From assembly GCA_934539245.1 (NCBI GenBank), contig CAKTCK010000005.1, forward strand, positions 10,102-74,101: DNA of 64,000 nucleotides, in the 5' to 3' direction. Shown here one piece after another: positions 16,919-25,611 of the stretch. The first letter of the stretch is position 1; every line of letters starts with the position of its first letter. This stretch comes from an uncultured Faecalibacterium sp. GTDB lineage: Bacteria > Bacillota > Clostridia > Oscillospirales > Ruminococcaceae. A model generated the notes under the pieces. The model saw nothing but the letters and a program-made list of their open reading frames with translations. It was not told the origin of the DNA and did no database searches. The position numbers were made by a program, and so were the translations under genes.

Positions 16919-17617
16919 ATGCAGCAGGCACCCGAAGCCATGACCCTGAAGGTCATTGCCCATATCCATACCGCCTTTCCCACCAAGTTCGGCATCCCGC
17001 GCCAGAGCGGACTGGTAGAGGAGCTGCGGGGCGAGATCATCTTTACCCCGGAATACCGCAATCCCGACGCCCTGCGCGGGCTGGAGGATTTCAGCCACAT
17101 CTGGCTGGTGTGGCAGTTTTCCGGTGCAGTGCGGGAAAGCTGGTCTCCCACCGTGCGCCCACCGCGCCTTGGCGGCAACACCCGTGTGGGCGTTTTCGCC
17201 ACCCGGTCGCCCTTCCGGCCGAACCCTTTGGGACTTTCCAGCGTAAAGCTGGAAGCCATTGAGCAGCGCCCGGACGTGGGGCCGGTGCTCATCGTGCGCG
17301 GTGCCGACCTGATGGACGGCACCCCCATCTACGATATCAAGCCCTACATCCCCTACGCGGACTGCCACCCGGACGCCGCCGAGGGCTTTACCGGACAGAC
17401 CCGCACCCACCATCTAGAAGTTTCCTGCCCGGAGGCGCTGTGGCAGACCGTACCGGAGGCCGACCGCGCCGCTTTGCAGGGCGTGCTTGCCAGCGACCCC
17501 CGCCCCTCCTACCAGCACGACCCGCAGCGGGTGTACGGCATGGAGTTTGCCGGGCTGGAAGTGCATTTTACCGTGGACGGTGCTCAGCTCACCGTGCGGG
17601 ACATCACTCTGTTATAA
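16919..17617 (+). CDS. trmO: tRNA (N6-threonylcarbamoyl-A37) N6-methyltransferase TrmO
   Basis: 232 residues from ATG at 16919, which has AAGGAG six bases upstream; a TTG six codons earlier overlaps that site. TsaA/TrmO-fold motifs are clear: KFGIPRQSGLVEELRGEIIF, LEDFSHIWLVWQF, and FATRSPFRPNPLGLSSVKLE. The enzyme uses S-adenosylmethionine to make m6t6A37 in tRNA-Thr. A C-terminal extension (YQHDPQRVYGMEFAGLEVHF) is normal for the family. Confidence 0.92.
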   Translation: MQQAPEAMTLKVIAHIHTAFPTKFGIPRQSGLVEELRGEIIFTPEYRNPDALRGLEDFSHIWLVWQFSGAVRESWSPTVRPPRLGGNTRVGVFATRSPFRPNPLGLSSVKLEAIEQRPDVGPVLIVRGADLMDGTPIYDIKPYIPYADCHPDAAEGFTGQTRTHHLEVSCPEALWQTVPEADRAALQGVLASDPRPSYQHDPQRVYGMEFAGLEVHFTVDGAQLTVRDITLL

Positions 17618-17629
17618 AAGGAGCCGTTC

Positions 17630-18508
17630 ATGGAACTGCGGACTGTCAATACCTTTCTGCACATCGCCGAGCTGCACAGCTTTTCCCGCACTGCGCGGCA
17701 GCTGGGCTACTCGCAGTCGGCGGTGTCCTCCCAAATTGCACAGCTGGAAGCCGAGCTGGGCACCCCGCTGTTTGACCGCGTGGGTAAAACGGTGCGTCTG
17801 ACCGATGCCGGACAGACCTTTTTAGGCTACGCCCGCACCCTGCTGGAAACTGCCCAGCAGGCACAGGCCGCCTTGCAGCCCGCCCAGCAGGTGCGGGGCA
17901 GCCTGCGCATTGCGCTGGCGGATTCCGTATGCAGCACCTTTTTGCCGGGGCTGTTGCAGCGCTACCACGCCCGCTGCCCGCAGGTGGAGCTGGTGCTGCA
18001 CACCGCTTCCACGGACGAGATGCTGCAATTGCTGAGCACCAATCAGGTAGACCTTGTCTACACGCTGGACCAGCCCCTTTTGCAGCCTGCACTGGTGCTG
18101 GCTGCAGACGTACCGGAGCCGGTGTGCTTTATTGCACCGCCGCAGCATCCGCTGGCGCAGGAAAGCGCTCTCCCGCTGGATCTTCTGCCCCGGCAGGAAT
18201 TTCTGCTTACCGAGCGGGGCATGAGCTACCGGGACGCGCTGGACCAGTGTATGGCGGCGCACAGTCTTGCCATCCACCCCTATCTGGAGTTGGGCAGCGC
18301 CGCGCTGCTGTGCCAGATGGTGGAGCAGGGCATGGGGCTTTCCTTTTTGCCGGAGTACATCGTGCGCAGCGCACTCGCCGAGGGGCGTCTGGCGCGGCTG
18401 AACGTGCCGGACTGCACCGTCATGATGCACCGGCAGCTGTTCTACCACCGGGATAAATGGGTGACCCCGCAGATGAACGTGTTCATCGAGCTGGTGCAGC
18501 AACAATAG
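17630..18508 (+). CDS. LysR-family transcriptional regulator
   Basis: 292 residues. The N-terminal winged helix-turn-helix is textbook (SFSRTARQLGYSQSAVSSQI, LEAELGTPLFDRVGKTVRLT). A periplasmic-binding-fold effector domain occupies about 90-290. It lies 12 bases after trmO with an AAAGGAG site, so probably in the same operon. The usual divergently transcribed target gene is not seen here, and its effector is unknown. Confidence 0.9.
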   Translation: MELRTVNTFLHIAELHSFSRTARQLGYSQSAVSSQIAQLEAELGTPLFDRVGKTVRLTDAGQTFLGYARTLLETAQQAQAALQPAQQVRGSLRIALADSVCSTFLPGLLQRYHARCPQVELVLHTASTDEMLQLLSTNQVDLVYTLDQPLLQPALVLAADVPEPVCFIAPPQHPLAQESALPLDLLPRQEFLLTERGMSYRDALDQCMAAHSLAIHPYLELGSAALLCQMVEQGMGLSFLPEYIVRSALAEGRLARLNVPDCTVMMHRQLFYHRDKWVTPQMNVFIELVQQQ

Positions 18509-18520
18509 TTGGCAATTATA

Positions 18521-18558
18521 AAAGACACAGGCGTGTCCGCGGACATGCCTGTGTCTTT
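18521..18558. terminator. bidirectional terminator
   Basis: 18-base stem AAAGACACAGGCGTGTCC / GGACATGCCTGTGTCTTT with a GC centre, lying between convergent genes. Confidence 0.85.
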
Positions 18559-18567
18559 TGTTTAACA

Positions 18568-19554
18568 TTATTTGCCGGCAGCCGTTGCTGCCTGCTCCTT
18601 TTCTACCCATTCCCGCACACGGTCAGGACGGTTGGTGATATAGGCATCGGCGCTGGTGCGCAGCAGGCTGCGGACGGAATCCTCCGTATCCACCGTCCAC
18701 AAGGACACCTTGATATCCATCTCGTGCAGTTTGTCAATGAAACCGGCGTTTTTGTAGGCGGTGTGGTACTCGCAGCTGACCCACTCCGGCACAAAGTCCA
18801 GACTGCGGATATAAGTGGGCAGATCCCGCTGTGCCATCAGGTTTTTGTAGATCTCATTCATGCTCTCGCCGGGAAAGCTTGCCTGCAGCATACTCACCTT
18901 GTCACTCATCCATCGGGTCATCCAGCTGCAATTTTCCTCGTCTGCGTCTGCCTGCGGCAGGGCGGCGTCCATGGCTTCCATGTCGTCCATGCCGTTGGTC
19001 AGCCCCAGATCCTTCCAGATGATGGGCGGTGGCAGCAACAGGCTTTCCAGCTCACCGTATACCAGCGCGCCTACCCGCAGCTCCGGCAGCAGCTGCTTTG
19101 CCTGCCGCAGCAGCGCATGGTTAAAGGAGACAAGGATCACCTGCTCCACCATCTCCGTCTGCTGCAGTACCTCCAGCACCCGGGGCACAAAGTCCGGGTC
19201 GTTGTCCATGGTGGATTTCAGCTCCAAATGCACGGTACATCCCGGCATCTGCCTGCACAGCTCCATAGCTTCCTGTAAGGTGGCGATCTTCTCGTCCTTG
19301 AACAATACGTCCTTCCAGCTGCCGAAATCCAGCGCCTTTAAATCGCCCATAGTCATATCGTAGATCTTGCCGGAAATATCCGTGTGCAGATCGATCATAT
19401 AGTCATGGTGGATCACAAGCCCGGCATCGCTGGTCTGCTGTACGTCCATCTCCACACCGTCCGCGCCCAGCTCCATGGCTTTTTTAAAGGCTGTAAGGGT
19501 ATTTTCCGGTGCCAAATAGGAAGCGCCGCGGTGTGCAATGATCTGTGGTGTCAT
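18568..19554 (-). CDS. glycerophosphodiester phosphodiesterase
   Basis: 328 residues from ATG at 19554 with GGAG upstream. It has the GDPD signature IIAHRGASYLAPENTLTAF, GADGVEMDVQQTSDAGLVIHHD (metal and catalytic His/Glu/Asp) and HLELK. It hydrolyses glycerophosphodiesters to sn-glycerol 3-phosphate and an alcohol. It has no signal peptide, so it is cytosolic. An insert of about 70 residues around 185-255 (LPPPIIWKDLGLTNGMDDME) is longer than in minimal bacterial forms. It is monocistronic and convergent with the LysR gene. Confidence 0.88.
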   Translation of the reverse strand: MTPQIIAHRGASYLAPENTLTAFKKAMELGADGVEMDVQQTSDAGLVIHHDYMIDLHTDISGKIYDMTMGDLKALDFGSWKDVLFKDEKIATLQEAMELCRQMPGCTVHLELKSTMDNDPDFVPRVLEVLQQTEMVEQVILVSFNHALLRQAKQLLPELRVGALVYGELESLLLPPPIIWKDLGLTNGMDDMEAMDAALPQADADEENCSWMTRWMSDKVSMLQASFPGESMNEIYKNLMAQRDLPTYIRSLDFVPEWVSCEYHTAYKNAGFIDKLHEMDIKVSLWTVDTEDSVRSLLRTSADAYITNRPDRVREWVEKEQAATAAGK

Positions 19555-19890
19555 AAATTCATCTCCGTTTATCGGTTCATCCTCACACTTTTGCGCCCCC
19601 GTGGAGCGCAGATACACGCATACTATTATGATACCGCAACCGGCGGCGCTTGTCCATGACTGCATTTTGCAAAGGTGCGTGCATTTGGGGATAAAGTACG
19701 ACTTTTATCGTCAAAACGCCGAAATTCCCTGCTGTTTTTTGCGCACTTTTCACGATAAAAACACAAATCCGGCAAGTTTTTCTTTTATTCTGTTCCTTTT
19801 AAACCGCGCGGCAGTATGGTAGAATAATAGGGTAAGAACTGCGCCGCGCTGCTGCGCTGCTGAGAACATGGAAAAATGGAGTGTTTGATT
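19555..19890. other. divergent promoter region, phosphodiesterase and purC
   Basis: It holds a minus-strand promoter (TGGACA complement at 19651-19656, 17 bases, TATCAT complement at 19628-19633) and a weak plus-strand promoter (TTTTAA 19797, 17 bases, TAGAAT 19820). An inverted repeat TTTTATCGT / ACGATAAAA lies at 19703-19711 and 19752-19760. I see no purine riboswitch core or gene here. Confidence 0.5.
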
Positions 19891-20760
19891 ATGACTGAGT
19901 TCAAACCCATCAAAGAAGGCAAGGTCCGCGAGATCTACGACAATGGCGACAGCCTGATCATGGTTGCCACCGACCGCATTTCTGCGTTTGACGTCATCCT
20001 GAAAAACAAGGTCACCAAAAAGGGCACCGTGCTCACCCAGATGAGCAAGTTCTGGTTCGATTATACCCGCGATCTGCTGCCCAACCATATGCTGAGCGTG
20101 GATGTGCAGGAGATGCCGGAGTTCTTCCGTCAGCCCCAGTTCACCGGTAACAGCATGATGTGCCGCAAGCTGACCATGCTGCCCATCGAGTGCATCGTGC
20201 GCGGCTACATCACCGGCAGCGGCTGGGCAAGCTACCAAAAGACCGGCAAGGTGTGCGGCATCCAGCTGCCCGAGGGCCTGCAGGAGTCCGATAAGCTGCC
20301 CGAGCCCATCTACACCCCCTCCACCAAGGCAGAGATCGGCGACCACGACGAGAACATCTCCTACGAGCAGAGCATCGACGTGCTGGAAAAGCAGTTCCCC
20401 GGCCACGGTCTGGAATACGCCACCAAGCTGCGCGATTACACCATTGCCCTGTACAAGAAGTGCGCCGAGTATGCACTTTCCCGCGGCATCATCATTGCCG
20501 ACACCAAGTTCGAGTTTGGTCTGGACGAGGACGGCAACGTGGTGCTGGGCGACGAGATGCTGACCCCGGACTCCTCCCGCTTCTGGCCGCTGGAGGGCTA
20601 CGAGCCGGGTCACAGCCAGCCCTCCTTCGACAAGCAGTTCGTGCGCGACTGGCTGAAGGCCAACCCCGACAGCAACTACGACCTGCCGCAGGATGTCATT
20701 GACAAGACCATTGCCAAGTATCTGGAGGCCTACGAGCTGCTGACCGGCAAGAAGCTGTAA
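19891..20760 (+). CDS. purC: SAICAR synthetase PurC
   Basis: 289 residues from ATG at 19891 (GGAG 9 bases before; an in-frame ATG five codons earlier has no site). It shows the family motifs EGKVREIYDNGDSLIMVATDRISAFD, IECIVRGYITGSGW and IADTKFEFGLDEDGNVVLGDE. It joins CAIR and aspartate with ATP in purine synthesis. Its length matches the long clostridial form. No other purine gene is adjacent. Confidence 0.95.
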   Translation: MTEFKPIKEGKVREIYDNGDSLIMVATDRISAFDVILKNKVTKKGTVLTQMSKFWFDYTRDLLPNHMLSVDVQEMPEFFRQPQFTGNSMMCRKLTMLPIECIVRGYITGSGWASYQKTGKVCGIQLPEGLQESDKLPEPIYTPSTKAEIGDHDENISYEQSIDVLEKQFPGHGLEYATKLRDYTIALYKKCAEYALSRGIIIADTKFEFGLDEDGNVVLGDEMLTPDSSRFWPLEGYEPGHSQPSFDKQFVRDWLKANPDSNYDLPQDVIDKTIAKYLEAYELLTGKKL

Positions 20761-20776
20761 TTTCTTCCATAACAAA

Positions 20777-20819
20777 AATGCTCCGGTGCAGCTGCTTGAC
20801 AGTTTTGCACCGGAGCATT
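20777..20819 (-). terminator. hairpin terminator between purC and the small-peptide locus
   Basis: 14-base stem AATGCTCCGGTGCA / TGCACCGGAGCATT with a 15-base loop. The T-run (TTTTTG) lies on the minus-strand side, so it best terminates the minus-strand peptide mRNA. It may also end purC transcripts less efficiently. Confidence 0.65.
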
Positions 20820-20824
20820 ATAAT
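20796..20824 (+). promoter_or_regulatory. perfect promoter for an antisense RNA
   Basis: TTGACA (20796-20801), exactly 17 bases, TATAAT (20819-20824) on the plus strand. No open reading frame with a ribosome binding site follows. The next element downstream is a terminator hairpin 60 bases on, so it should make a short RNA. Confidence 0.75.
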
Positions 20825-20830
20825 AGAGCT

Positions 20831-20925
20831 AGAAAAGGCACTGCGACAAGCGGTCAGCCCGATTCAGAGTTTAGCGATTCTTGAGAACCGTCACCCCGCC
20901 AGGTGGCGGTTCTTGCGTTTCTTCA
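20831..20925 (+). ncRNA. candidate antisense RNA opposite the 26-residue peptide gene
   Basis: Predicted from about 7 bases after TATAAT to the T-rich tract after the hairpin GAACCGTCACC / GGTGGCGGTTC (20885-20912). The stem pairs fully as plus-strand RNA (one G-U) but has a mismatch in the minus-strand copy, which supports plus-strand use. It overlaps the 3' third of the peptide gene and all of its 3' untranslated region. Ends are inferred. Confidence 0.55.
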
Positions 20926-20971
20926 CAATAATGGTGAATGTAAACTCACCAATATGGAATGTGATGCGCAT
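20891..20971 (-). CDS. 26-residue basic/hydrophobic peptide, candidate type I toxin
   Basis: ATG at 20971 is preceded by a strong AAAGGGGGTG site and a 70-base leader from a 17-spaced promoter (21049-21077). The peptide is an alternating hydrophobic stretch (MRITFHIGEFTFTIIV) followed by a basic tail (KKRKNRHLAG). The stop lies inside the antisense terminator hairpin. A strong promoter and binding site for so short a frame, opposed by an antisense RNA, is the pattern of type I toxin-antitoxin loci such as TxpA/RatA. I cannot assign it to a known toxin family. Confidence 0.5.
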   Translation of the reverse strand: MRITFHIGEFTFTIIVKKRKNRHLAG

Positions 20972-21048
20972 GGCCTCACCCCCTTTCGGGAAGTGTAGCC
21001 GACCGCCTGCCGTTATGTGCAGTGCCTTGCTGCCGAAACAGCAAATTT

Positions 21049-21077
21049 ATTATAATACATTTTTCGCGTTTGTGCAA
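21049..21077 (-). promoter_or_regulatory. promoter of the 26-residue peptide mRNA
   Basis: Minus-strand TTGCAC (21077-21072), 17 bases, TATAAT (21054-21049). The expected start is near 21042, giving a leader of about 70 bases. Confidence 0.75.
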
Positions 21078-21101
21078 CCAGCGTAGTTTGAATAGCAACA
21101 A

Positions 21102-21140
21102 AAAACGTCCCTTTCTGTCTATCGGCAAAAGGGACGTTTT
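21102..21140 (-). terminator. terminator of the fatty acid synthesis operon
   Basis: Stem AAAACGTCCCTTT / AAAGGGACGTTTT with a T-run on the minus strand, directly after fabZ. Confidence 0.88.
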
Positions 21141-21143
21141 CTT

Positions 21144-21614
21144 TTATTCTGCTACGTCGGTCAGCACAAAGGTCAGCTCTGCGGTAACGGCGCACTTGCC
21201 GTCCACCCATGCCGAAGCCTTGCCTACGCCCACAGCGCCGTGCTGCTGCACCAGTTCACAGTGCAGGGTGAGCACGTCCCCGGGGACGACTTGCTTGCGG
21301 AAGCGGGCACTCTTGATGCCGCCGAACAGCGCCAGCTTGCCCTTGTTTTCCGGCAGGCTCAGCGCCGCCACAGCGCCGGTCTGTGCCAGTGCTTCCAGCA
21401 GCAGTACGCCGGGCATGACCGGCTGCGCCGGGAAGTGGCCGTTGAAGAATTCCTCGTTGCGGGTGACGCACTTGCGGCCGATGGCCCACTGCCCCGGCTC
21501 GTAGTCCAGAACGCGGTCCACGAGGGCAAAGGGGTAACGGTGAGGCAGAATTTCCGCGATTTGCACACTGCTCAGAGTGTTGGCGTTTTCACGCACGGTA
21601 CGGGGCTCTGCCAT
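21144..21614 (-). CDS. fabZ: 3-hydroxyacyl-ACP dehydratase FabZ
   Basis: 156 residues. It has the hot-dog fold with catalytic His in [14 protein letters not shown] and Glu in [13 protein letters not shown], plus [13 protein letters not shown]. It dehydrates 3-hydroxyacyl-ACP to trans-2-enoyl-ACP in each elongation cycle. It is last in the fab operon, three bases after fabF, with its GGGAGGG site inside the end of fabF. No fabA or fabN is nearby. Confidence 0.96.
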   Translation of the reverse strand: MAEPRTVRENANTLSSVQIAEILPHRYPFALVDRVLDYEPGQWAIGRKCVTRNEEFFNGHFPAQPVMPGVLLLEALAQTGAVAALSLPENKGKLALFGGIKSARFRKQVVPGDVLTLHCELVQQHGAVGVGKASAWVDGKCAVTAELTFVLTDVAE

Positions 21615-21617
21615 GGG

Positions 21618-22856
21618 TCAGCCCTCCCATCTGCGCAGGGCGATGCAGGCGTTGTGCCCGCCAAAGCCCAGGCTGTTGCTCAGCGCGTACTGCATCTCCT
21701 GCTGCCGCCCGGTGTTGGGCACATAGTCCAAATCACACTCCGGGTCAGGCTCGGCGTAGTGGATGGTGGGCGGGGCAAACTGGTCCCGCAGTGCCAGCGC
21801 AGTGAACACGGCCTCGATGCCGCCCGCACCGCCCAGCAGATGGCCGGTCATGCTCTTGGTACTAACCACGGTCATCTCCTTTGCGTGTGCGCCGAACACG
21901 GCATGAATAGCGGCAGTCTCGCAGGCATCGTTCATGTGGGTGCCGGTGCCATGGGCGTTGATGTGGTCCACCTGCTCCGGTGCGATGTCCGCATCCGCCA
22001 AGGTCAGCTTCATGCAGTCGATGGCGCCCACGCCGCCGGGAGCCGGTGCGGTAAAGTGGTAGGCGTCGCAGTTGGCGCCGTAGCCCACTACCTCGGCGTA
22101 GATGTGTGCGCCGCGCGCTCTTGCGTGCTCCAGCTCTTCCAGCACCAGCACACCGCTGCCCTCGCCCATGACAAAGCCGCCGCGGCGGGCGTCAAAGGGC
22201 AGGCTGGCAGCGTCCGGGTCGGTGGCGGTGGAAAGCGCCTTCATGCTGGTAAAGCCGCCAATGCCCAAGGGGCTGATGCAGCTTTCCGCGCCGCCGCAAA
22301 CCATCACCGGCTCGTAGCCGTCCCGGATGCGGTGGAAGGCGTCGCCCACGGCGTTGGTGCCGCCGGCGCAGGCCGTGACCGGGCAGGTGCACATACCCTT
22401 CAGGCCGAAGCGGATGGCTACCTGCGCCGCTGCCATGTTGGCAATGGCCATGGGCACAAAGTAGGGGCTTACCTTCTCCATGCCCTTTTCCTCGCCGCGG
22501 GCGTGCTGCTCCTCGATGGTGGGCAGACCGCCGATGCCGCTGGACAGGATGACGCCGATGTTTTTGCCCTCGGCTTCCGTATCGATGCCGCTGTCTGCAA
22601 TGGCTTCGGCGGCAGCGCCCAGTGCCAGCAGGGTGAAGCGTGCCATCTTGCGGACTTCCTTTTTGTCCACCACGGTCTCGGGGTCAAAATCCTTTACCTC
22701 ACCGGCCAGCTTGCACTTGAAATCGGTGGTGTCGAACTGGGTGATGGGGCCGATGCCGCATTTACCGGCACGGGCTGCCGCCCAGCTGTCGGCTACATTG
22801 TTGCCCAGCGGGTTCACCGTGCCAAGGCCGGTGATCACAACTCTGCGTTTATCCAT
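21618..22856 (-). CDS. fabF: 3-oxoacyl-ACP synthase II FabF
   Basis: 412 residues of thiolase fold. The Cys-His-His triad is visible: TACAGGTNAVGD (Cys), NAHGTGTHMND (His), and KSMTGHLLGGAGGIEA (Lys, His). It carries out malonyl-ACP condensation in chain elongation. ATG has AAAGGAG upstream. It is placed between fabG and fabZ in the operon. Confidence 0.96.
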   Translation of the reverse strand: MDKRRVVITGLGTVNPLGNNVADSWAAARAGKCGIGPITQFDTTDFKCKLAGEVKDFDPETVVDKKEVRKMARFTLLALGAAAEAIADSGIDTEAEGKNIGVILSSGIGGLPTIEEQHARGEEKGMEKVSPYFVPMAIANMAAAQVAIRFGLKGMCTCPVTACAGGTNAVGDAFHRIRDGYEPVMVCGGAESCISPLGIGGFTSMKALSTATDPDAASLPFDARRGGFVMGEGSGVLVLEELEHARARGAHIYAEVVGYGANCDAYHFTAPAPGGVGAIDCMKLTLADADIAPEQVDHINAHGTGTHMNDACETAAIHAVFGAHAKEMTVVSTKSMTGHLLGGAGGIEAVFTALALRDQFAPPTIHYAEPDPECDLDYVPNTGRQQEMQYALSNSLGFGGHNACIALRRWEG

Positions 22857-22868
22857 AAGGGTTCTCCT

Positions 22869-23618
22869 TTACATTGCCATGCCGCCGTCCACACAGAGCA
22901 CCTGCCCGGTGAGATAGCTGCTTTGTTCTGCGGCAAAAAACGCCACTGCCTGCGCCACATCCTCCGGCTGGCCTGCGCGGCCTGCAGGGATGCCCTGCGT
23001 CATGCCGGTGCGCACCGCCTCCGGCAGCACGGCAGTCATGTCGGTGTCGATAAAGCCGGGCGCTACCGCGTTCACGGTCACGTTCCGCGCAGCCAGCTCC
23101 CGGGCAAGGCTCTTGGTCAGGCCGATGAGCCCCGCCTTGCTGGCGGCGTAGTTGGTCTGCCCGGCGTTGCCGCGCAGCGCCACCACGCTGGAAAGGTTCA
23201 CGATGCGGCCATAGCGCTGGCGCACCATGCGGCGGGCAGCTTCCTTGCAGCAGAGAAAGGCGCTTTTCAGGTTGGTGTCCAGCACCGCGTCAAAATCCTG
23301 CTCGGTCAGGCGCAGAATGAGGTTGTCCCGGGTGATGCCCGCGTTGTTCACCAGCACATCCACCCGGCCAAAGGCCTCGGCGGCGGCATCGAACAGCGCT
23401 TTGCAGCCCTCGGCGGTGGATACATCCGCCTGCACGGTCACCGCCTGCACGCCCTCGGCGCGGCAGAGCGCTGCCGTCTGCTCCGCAGGCTCTGCGCCGT
23501 GGCAGTAGTTCACCACCACATTGCAGCCCTGCTTTGCCAGTGCCACGCACACTGCGCGGCCAATGCCCCGGCTGCCGCCGGTGACGATGGCGGCGCGGGT
23601 CAGCTTTTCTTCGCTCAT
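22869..23618 (-). CDS. fabG: 3-oxoacyl-ACP reductase FabG
   Basis: 249 residues from ATG at 23618, whose ATGA overlaps the fabD stop. Short-chain dehydrogenase motifs: TGGSRGIGRAV (NADPH binding), NNAG, catalytic Ser in NLSSVVALRG and YAASK. It reduces 3-oxoacyl-ACP with NADPH. An ATG five codons upstream is less likely given the coupled start and AAGGAAG site. Confidence 0.95.
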   Translation of the reverse strand: MSEEKLTRAAIVTGGSRGIGRAVCVALAKQGCNVVVNYCHGAEPAEQTAALCRAEGVQAVTVQADVSTAEGCKALFDAAAEAFGRVDVLVNNAGITRDNLILRLTEQDFDAVLDTNLKSAFLCCKEAARRMVRQRYGRIVNLSSVVALRGNAGQTNYAASKAGLIGLTKSLARELAARNVTVNAVAPGFIDTDMTAVLPEAVRTGMTQGIPAGRAGQPEDVAQAVAFFAAEQSSYLTGQVLCVDGGMAM

Positions 23619-24547
23619 TCTGCTTCCTTCCATGCGGTCAGCACCGCATCCAGCTGTTCCGGGGTCTCCACTGCGGTGCAGACCACCCCGGGCAGGGTCT
23701 TTTTCACAAAACCGCTCAGGGCGTTGCCGGGGCCGACCTCCAGAATGTGGTCTACGCCCAGCTCGCCCAGACGGCGCAGGGTATCTTCCATGTAGACGCT
23801 GCTCTGCACCTGCTTTACCAGCAGCTGCGGGATGCTGTCGGTCTCGGCCTTTTCATGCCCCAGACAGTTGAACAGCACCGGCGTCTCCATGGTGCCGAAG
23901 CTTTCGCCCGCAAAGCGCTGTGCCAGCGCATCTCCTGCGGGAGCCATCAGCTTTGTGTGGAAGGGGCCGCTGACCTTCAGCGGGATGCAGCGGCGGGCAC
24001 CAGCTTCCTTTGCCAGCGCAGCGGCCTGCTCCACAGCGGCCTTTTCGCCGCCGATGACCAGCTGCCCCGGGCAGTTGTAGTTGCAGATCTGCACACAGCC
24101 CGCCGCAGCAGCCTGTTCGCAGCAGGCAGACAGTTTTTCTCTGTCCAGCCCCAGCACGGCAGTCATGCCGCAGTCAAGGCCTTTTGCAGCTTCGGCCATG
24201 GCCTTGCCCCGGAAGGCGGTCAGCTCGATGGCCTGCTTTGCGGTGAACACCCCCGCTGCCTGCAGCGCGGAGTATTCGCCCAACGAAAGCCCCGCCAGAT
24301 AGGCGGGCTTTACGCCCTTTTCGGCCAGCACAGCGGTCACGCCGCAGGCAAAGGCCACCATGCAGGGCTGGGTGTATTCGGTCTGATTCAAAACGCCGTC
24401 CGGGTCCTCAAAGCAGACGCGGTGCAGGTCAAAATCCAGCGCTGCGCTGTCAAAGGCCGCCCGGAAGGCGGGAGATGCTTCGTAAAATTCCTTGCCCATG
24501 CCGGGGTGCTGCGCACCCTGACCGGCGTAAAGTACGGCAAGCTTCAT
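23615..24547 (-). CDS. fabD: malonyl-CoA:ACP transacylase FabD
   Basis: 310 residues from ATG at 24547, which has GGAGG upstream and shares ATGA with the preceding gene. Motifs: LYAGQGAQHPGMGKEF, nucleophile Ser in AGLSLGEYSAL, Arg in TAFRGKAM and His in SGPFHTKLM. It loads malonyl groups onto ACP. Confidence 0.95.
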   Translation of the reverse strand: MKLAVLYAGQGAQHPGMGKEFYEASPAFRAAFDSAALDFDLHRVCFEDPDGVLNQTEYTQPCMVAFACGVTAVLAEKGVKPAYLAGLSLGEYSALQAAGVFTAKQAIELTAFRGKAMAEAAKGLDCGMTAVLGLDREKLSACCEQAAAAGCVQICNYNCPGQLVIGGEKAAVEQAAALAKEAGARRCIPLKVSGPFHTKLMAPAGDALAQRFAGESFGTMETPVLFNCLGHEKAETDSIPQLLVKQVQSSVYMEDTLRRLGELGVDHILEVGPGNALSGFVKKTLPGVVCTAVETPEQLDAVLTAWKEAE

Positions 24548-25611
24548 AAATTCTGCCTCCATTCGGTCACAAGTTCGTCCATCAGCTCGCGCACGGTGCG
24601 CATCCGGTCCAGCCTACCCACGTTTTCGCCGCAGAAGAAGAGCCCTTCCTCCACGTTGCCCTTCACCGCCTCGATGAGGGCGTGGGTGATGCAGTAGGGC
24701 ACGGCGGCGGGGTCGCAGGTCTTGAGACACCGGGCACAGCGCTTGGGCGGGAAGCGTTTGCCCTCGGCCAGCGCCTGCACCAGCGGGGTGTTCAGCGCAC
24801 GGCCGGGCATTCCCACCGGGCTGTGGATGATGCGCACATCCTCCAGCTTTGCGGCCAGCAGCACGTCCTTATAGGTCTGGGAGGCGTCGCACTCGTAGGT
24901 AGGGATAAAGCGGGTGGCAAGCTGCACGCCCGCAGCGCCAAGCTTTGTAAAGTGTGCCATGTCGGCACCGGTGTACACGCCGCCCGCCACGAATACCGGG
25001 ATGGCGCGGCCGTATTGTTCCTCGTAGGGTTTTACCTCGGCCAGCACCCCGGGCAGAATTTCGTCCAAAGTCTGGCAGCGGTCGGCCAGCAGGTCCTCCT
25101 CGGCAAAGCCGAGATGCCCGCCCGCCTTGCAGCCCTCGATGACCACAAAATCGGCGGTGCGGTCAAAGCCCTTTGCCCAGCGGCGCAGGATGAGCTTTGC
25201 CGCCCGGGCGCTGGATACGATGGGCGCAATGGCTACCTCTTTGGTGCCCACGATGCCCGGCAGTTCCAGCGGCAGACCCGCACCGGAGACCACGGCATCC
25301 ACCCCCGCCGCCACAGCGGTGCGGATGGCCTCTGCGTAGTCCCGGGTGGCTACCATCGCGTTGATGGCTACCACACCCATGCCCCCGGCGATGGCCTTGG
25401 CTTTTTGAATTTCTGCGGTCAGGGCGCGGTGGTTTGCTGCCGCCGGGTCGCGGGCAAAATCCGGCTCGCGGTAGCCTGCATCGGCGGTGGAGATGCACCC
25501 CATGCCGCCGCAGGCTGCTACCGCGCCTGCCAGCCCACCCAGCGAGACGCCCACGCCCATGCCGCCCTGCAAAATGGGCAGTTGCAGGGGCTTGCCGCCA
25601 AGGGTCAGCAT
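24544..25611 (-). CDS. second FabK-like flavoprotein (nitronate monooxygenase family)
   Basis: 355 residues from ATG at 25611, overlapping the fabK stop. TIM-barrel FMN family motifs are ILQGGMGVGVSLGGLA, MVATRDYAEA, VVSGAGLPLELPG, EGCKAGGHLGF and VFVAGGVYTGADM. The C-terminal 70 residues, absent from FabK, contain a cysteine cluster (CARCLKTCD, then C about 8 and 28 residues on) that could bind metal. It may be an enoyl reductase for special substrates, or a nitronate/quinone-type oxidoreductase. Tight coupling within the fab operon argues for a lipid role. Confidence 0.85.
   Translation of the reverse strand: MLTLGGKPLQLPILQGGMGVGVSLGGLAGAVAACGGMGCISTADAGYREPDFARDPAAANHRALTAEIQKAKAIAGGMGVVAINAMVATRDYAEAIRTAVAAGVDAVVSGAGLPLELPGIVGTKEVAIAPIVSSARAAKLILRRWAKGFDRTADFVVIEGCKAGGHLGFAEEDLLADRCQTLDEILPGVLAEVKPYEEQYGRAIPVFVAGGVYTGADMAHFTKLGAAGVQLATRFIPTYECDASQTYKDVLLAAKLEDVRIIHSPVGMPGRALNTPLVQALAEGKRFPPKRCARCLKTCDPAAVPYCITHALIEAVKGNVEEGLFFCGENVGRLDRMRTVRELMDELVTEWRQNL

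Noticed and set aside
19703..19760. Purine riboswitch upstream of purC
   Set aside because: Only a simple inverted repeat (TTTTATCGT/ACGATAAAA) is present. The conserved purine aptamer loops are absent.
21240..23795. 851-codon open frame on the plus strand
   Set aside because: It is antisense to fabZ, fabF, fabG and fabD, which have complete motifs. It has no start signal.
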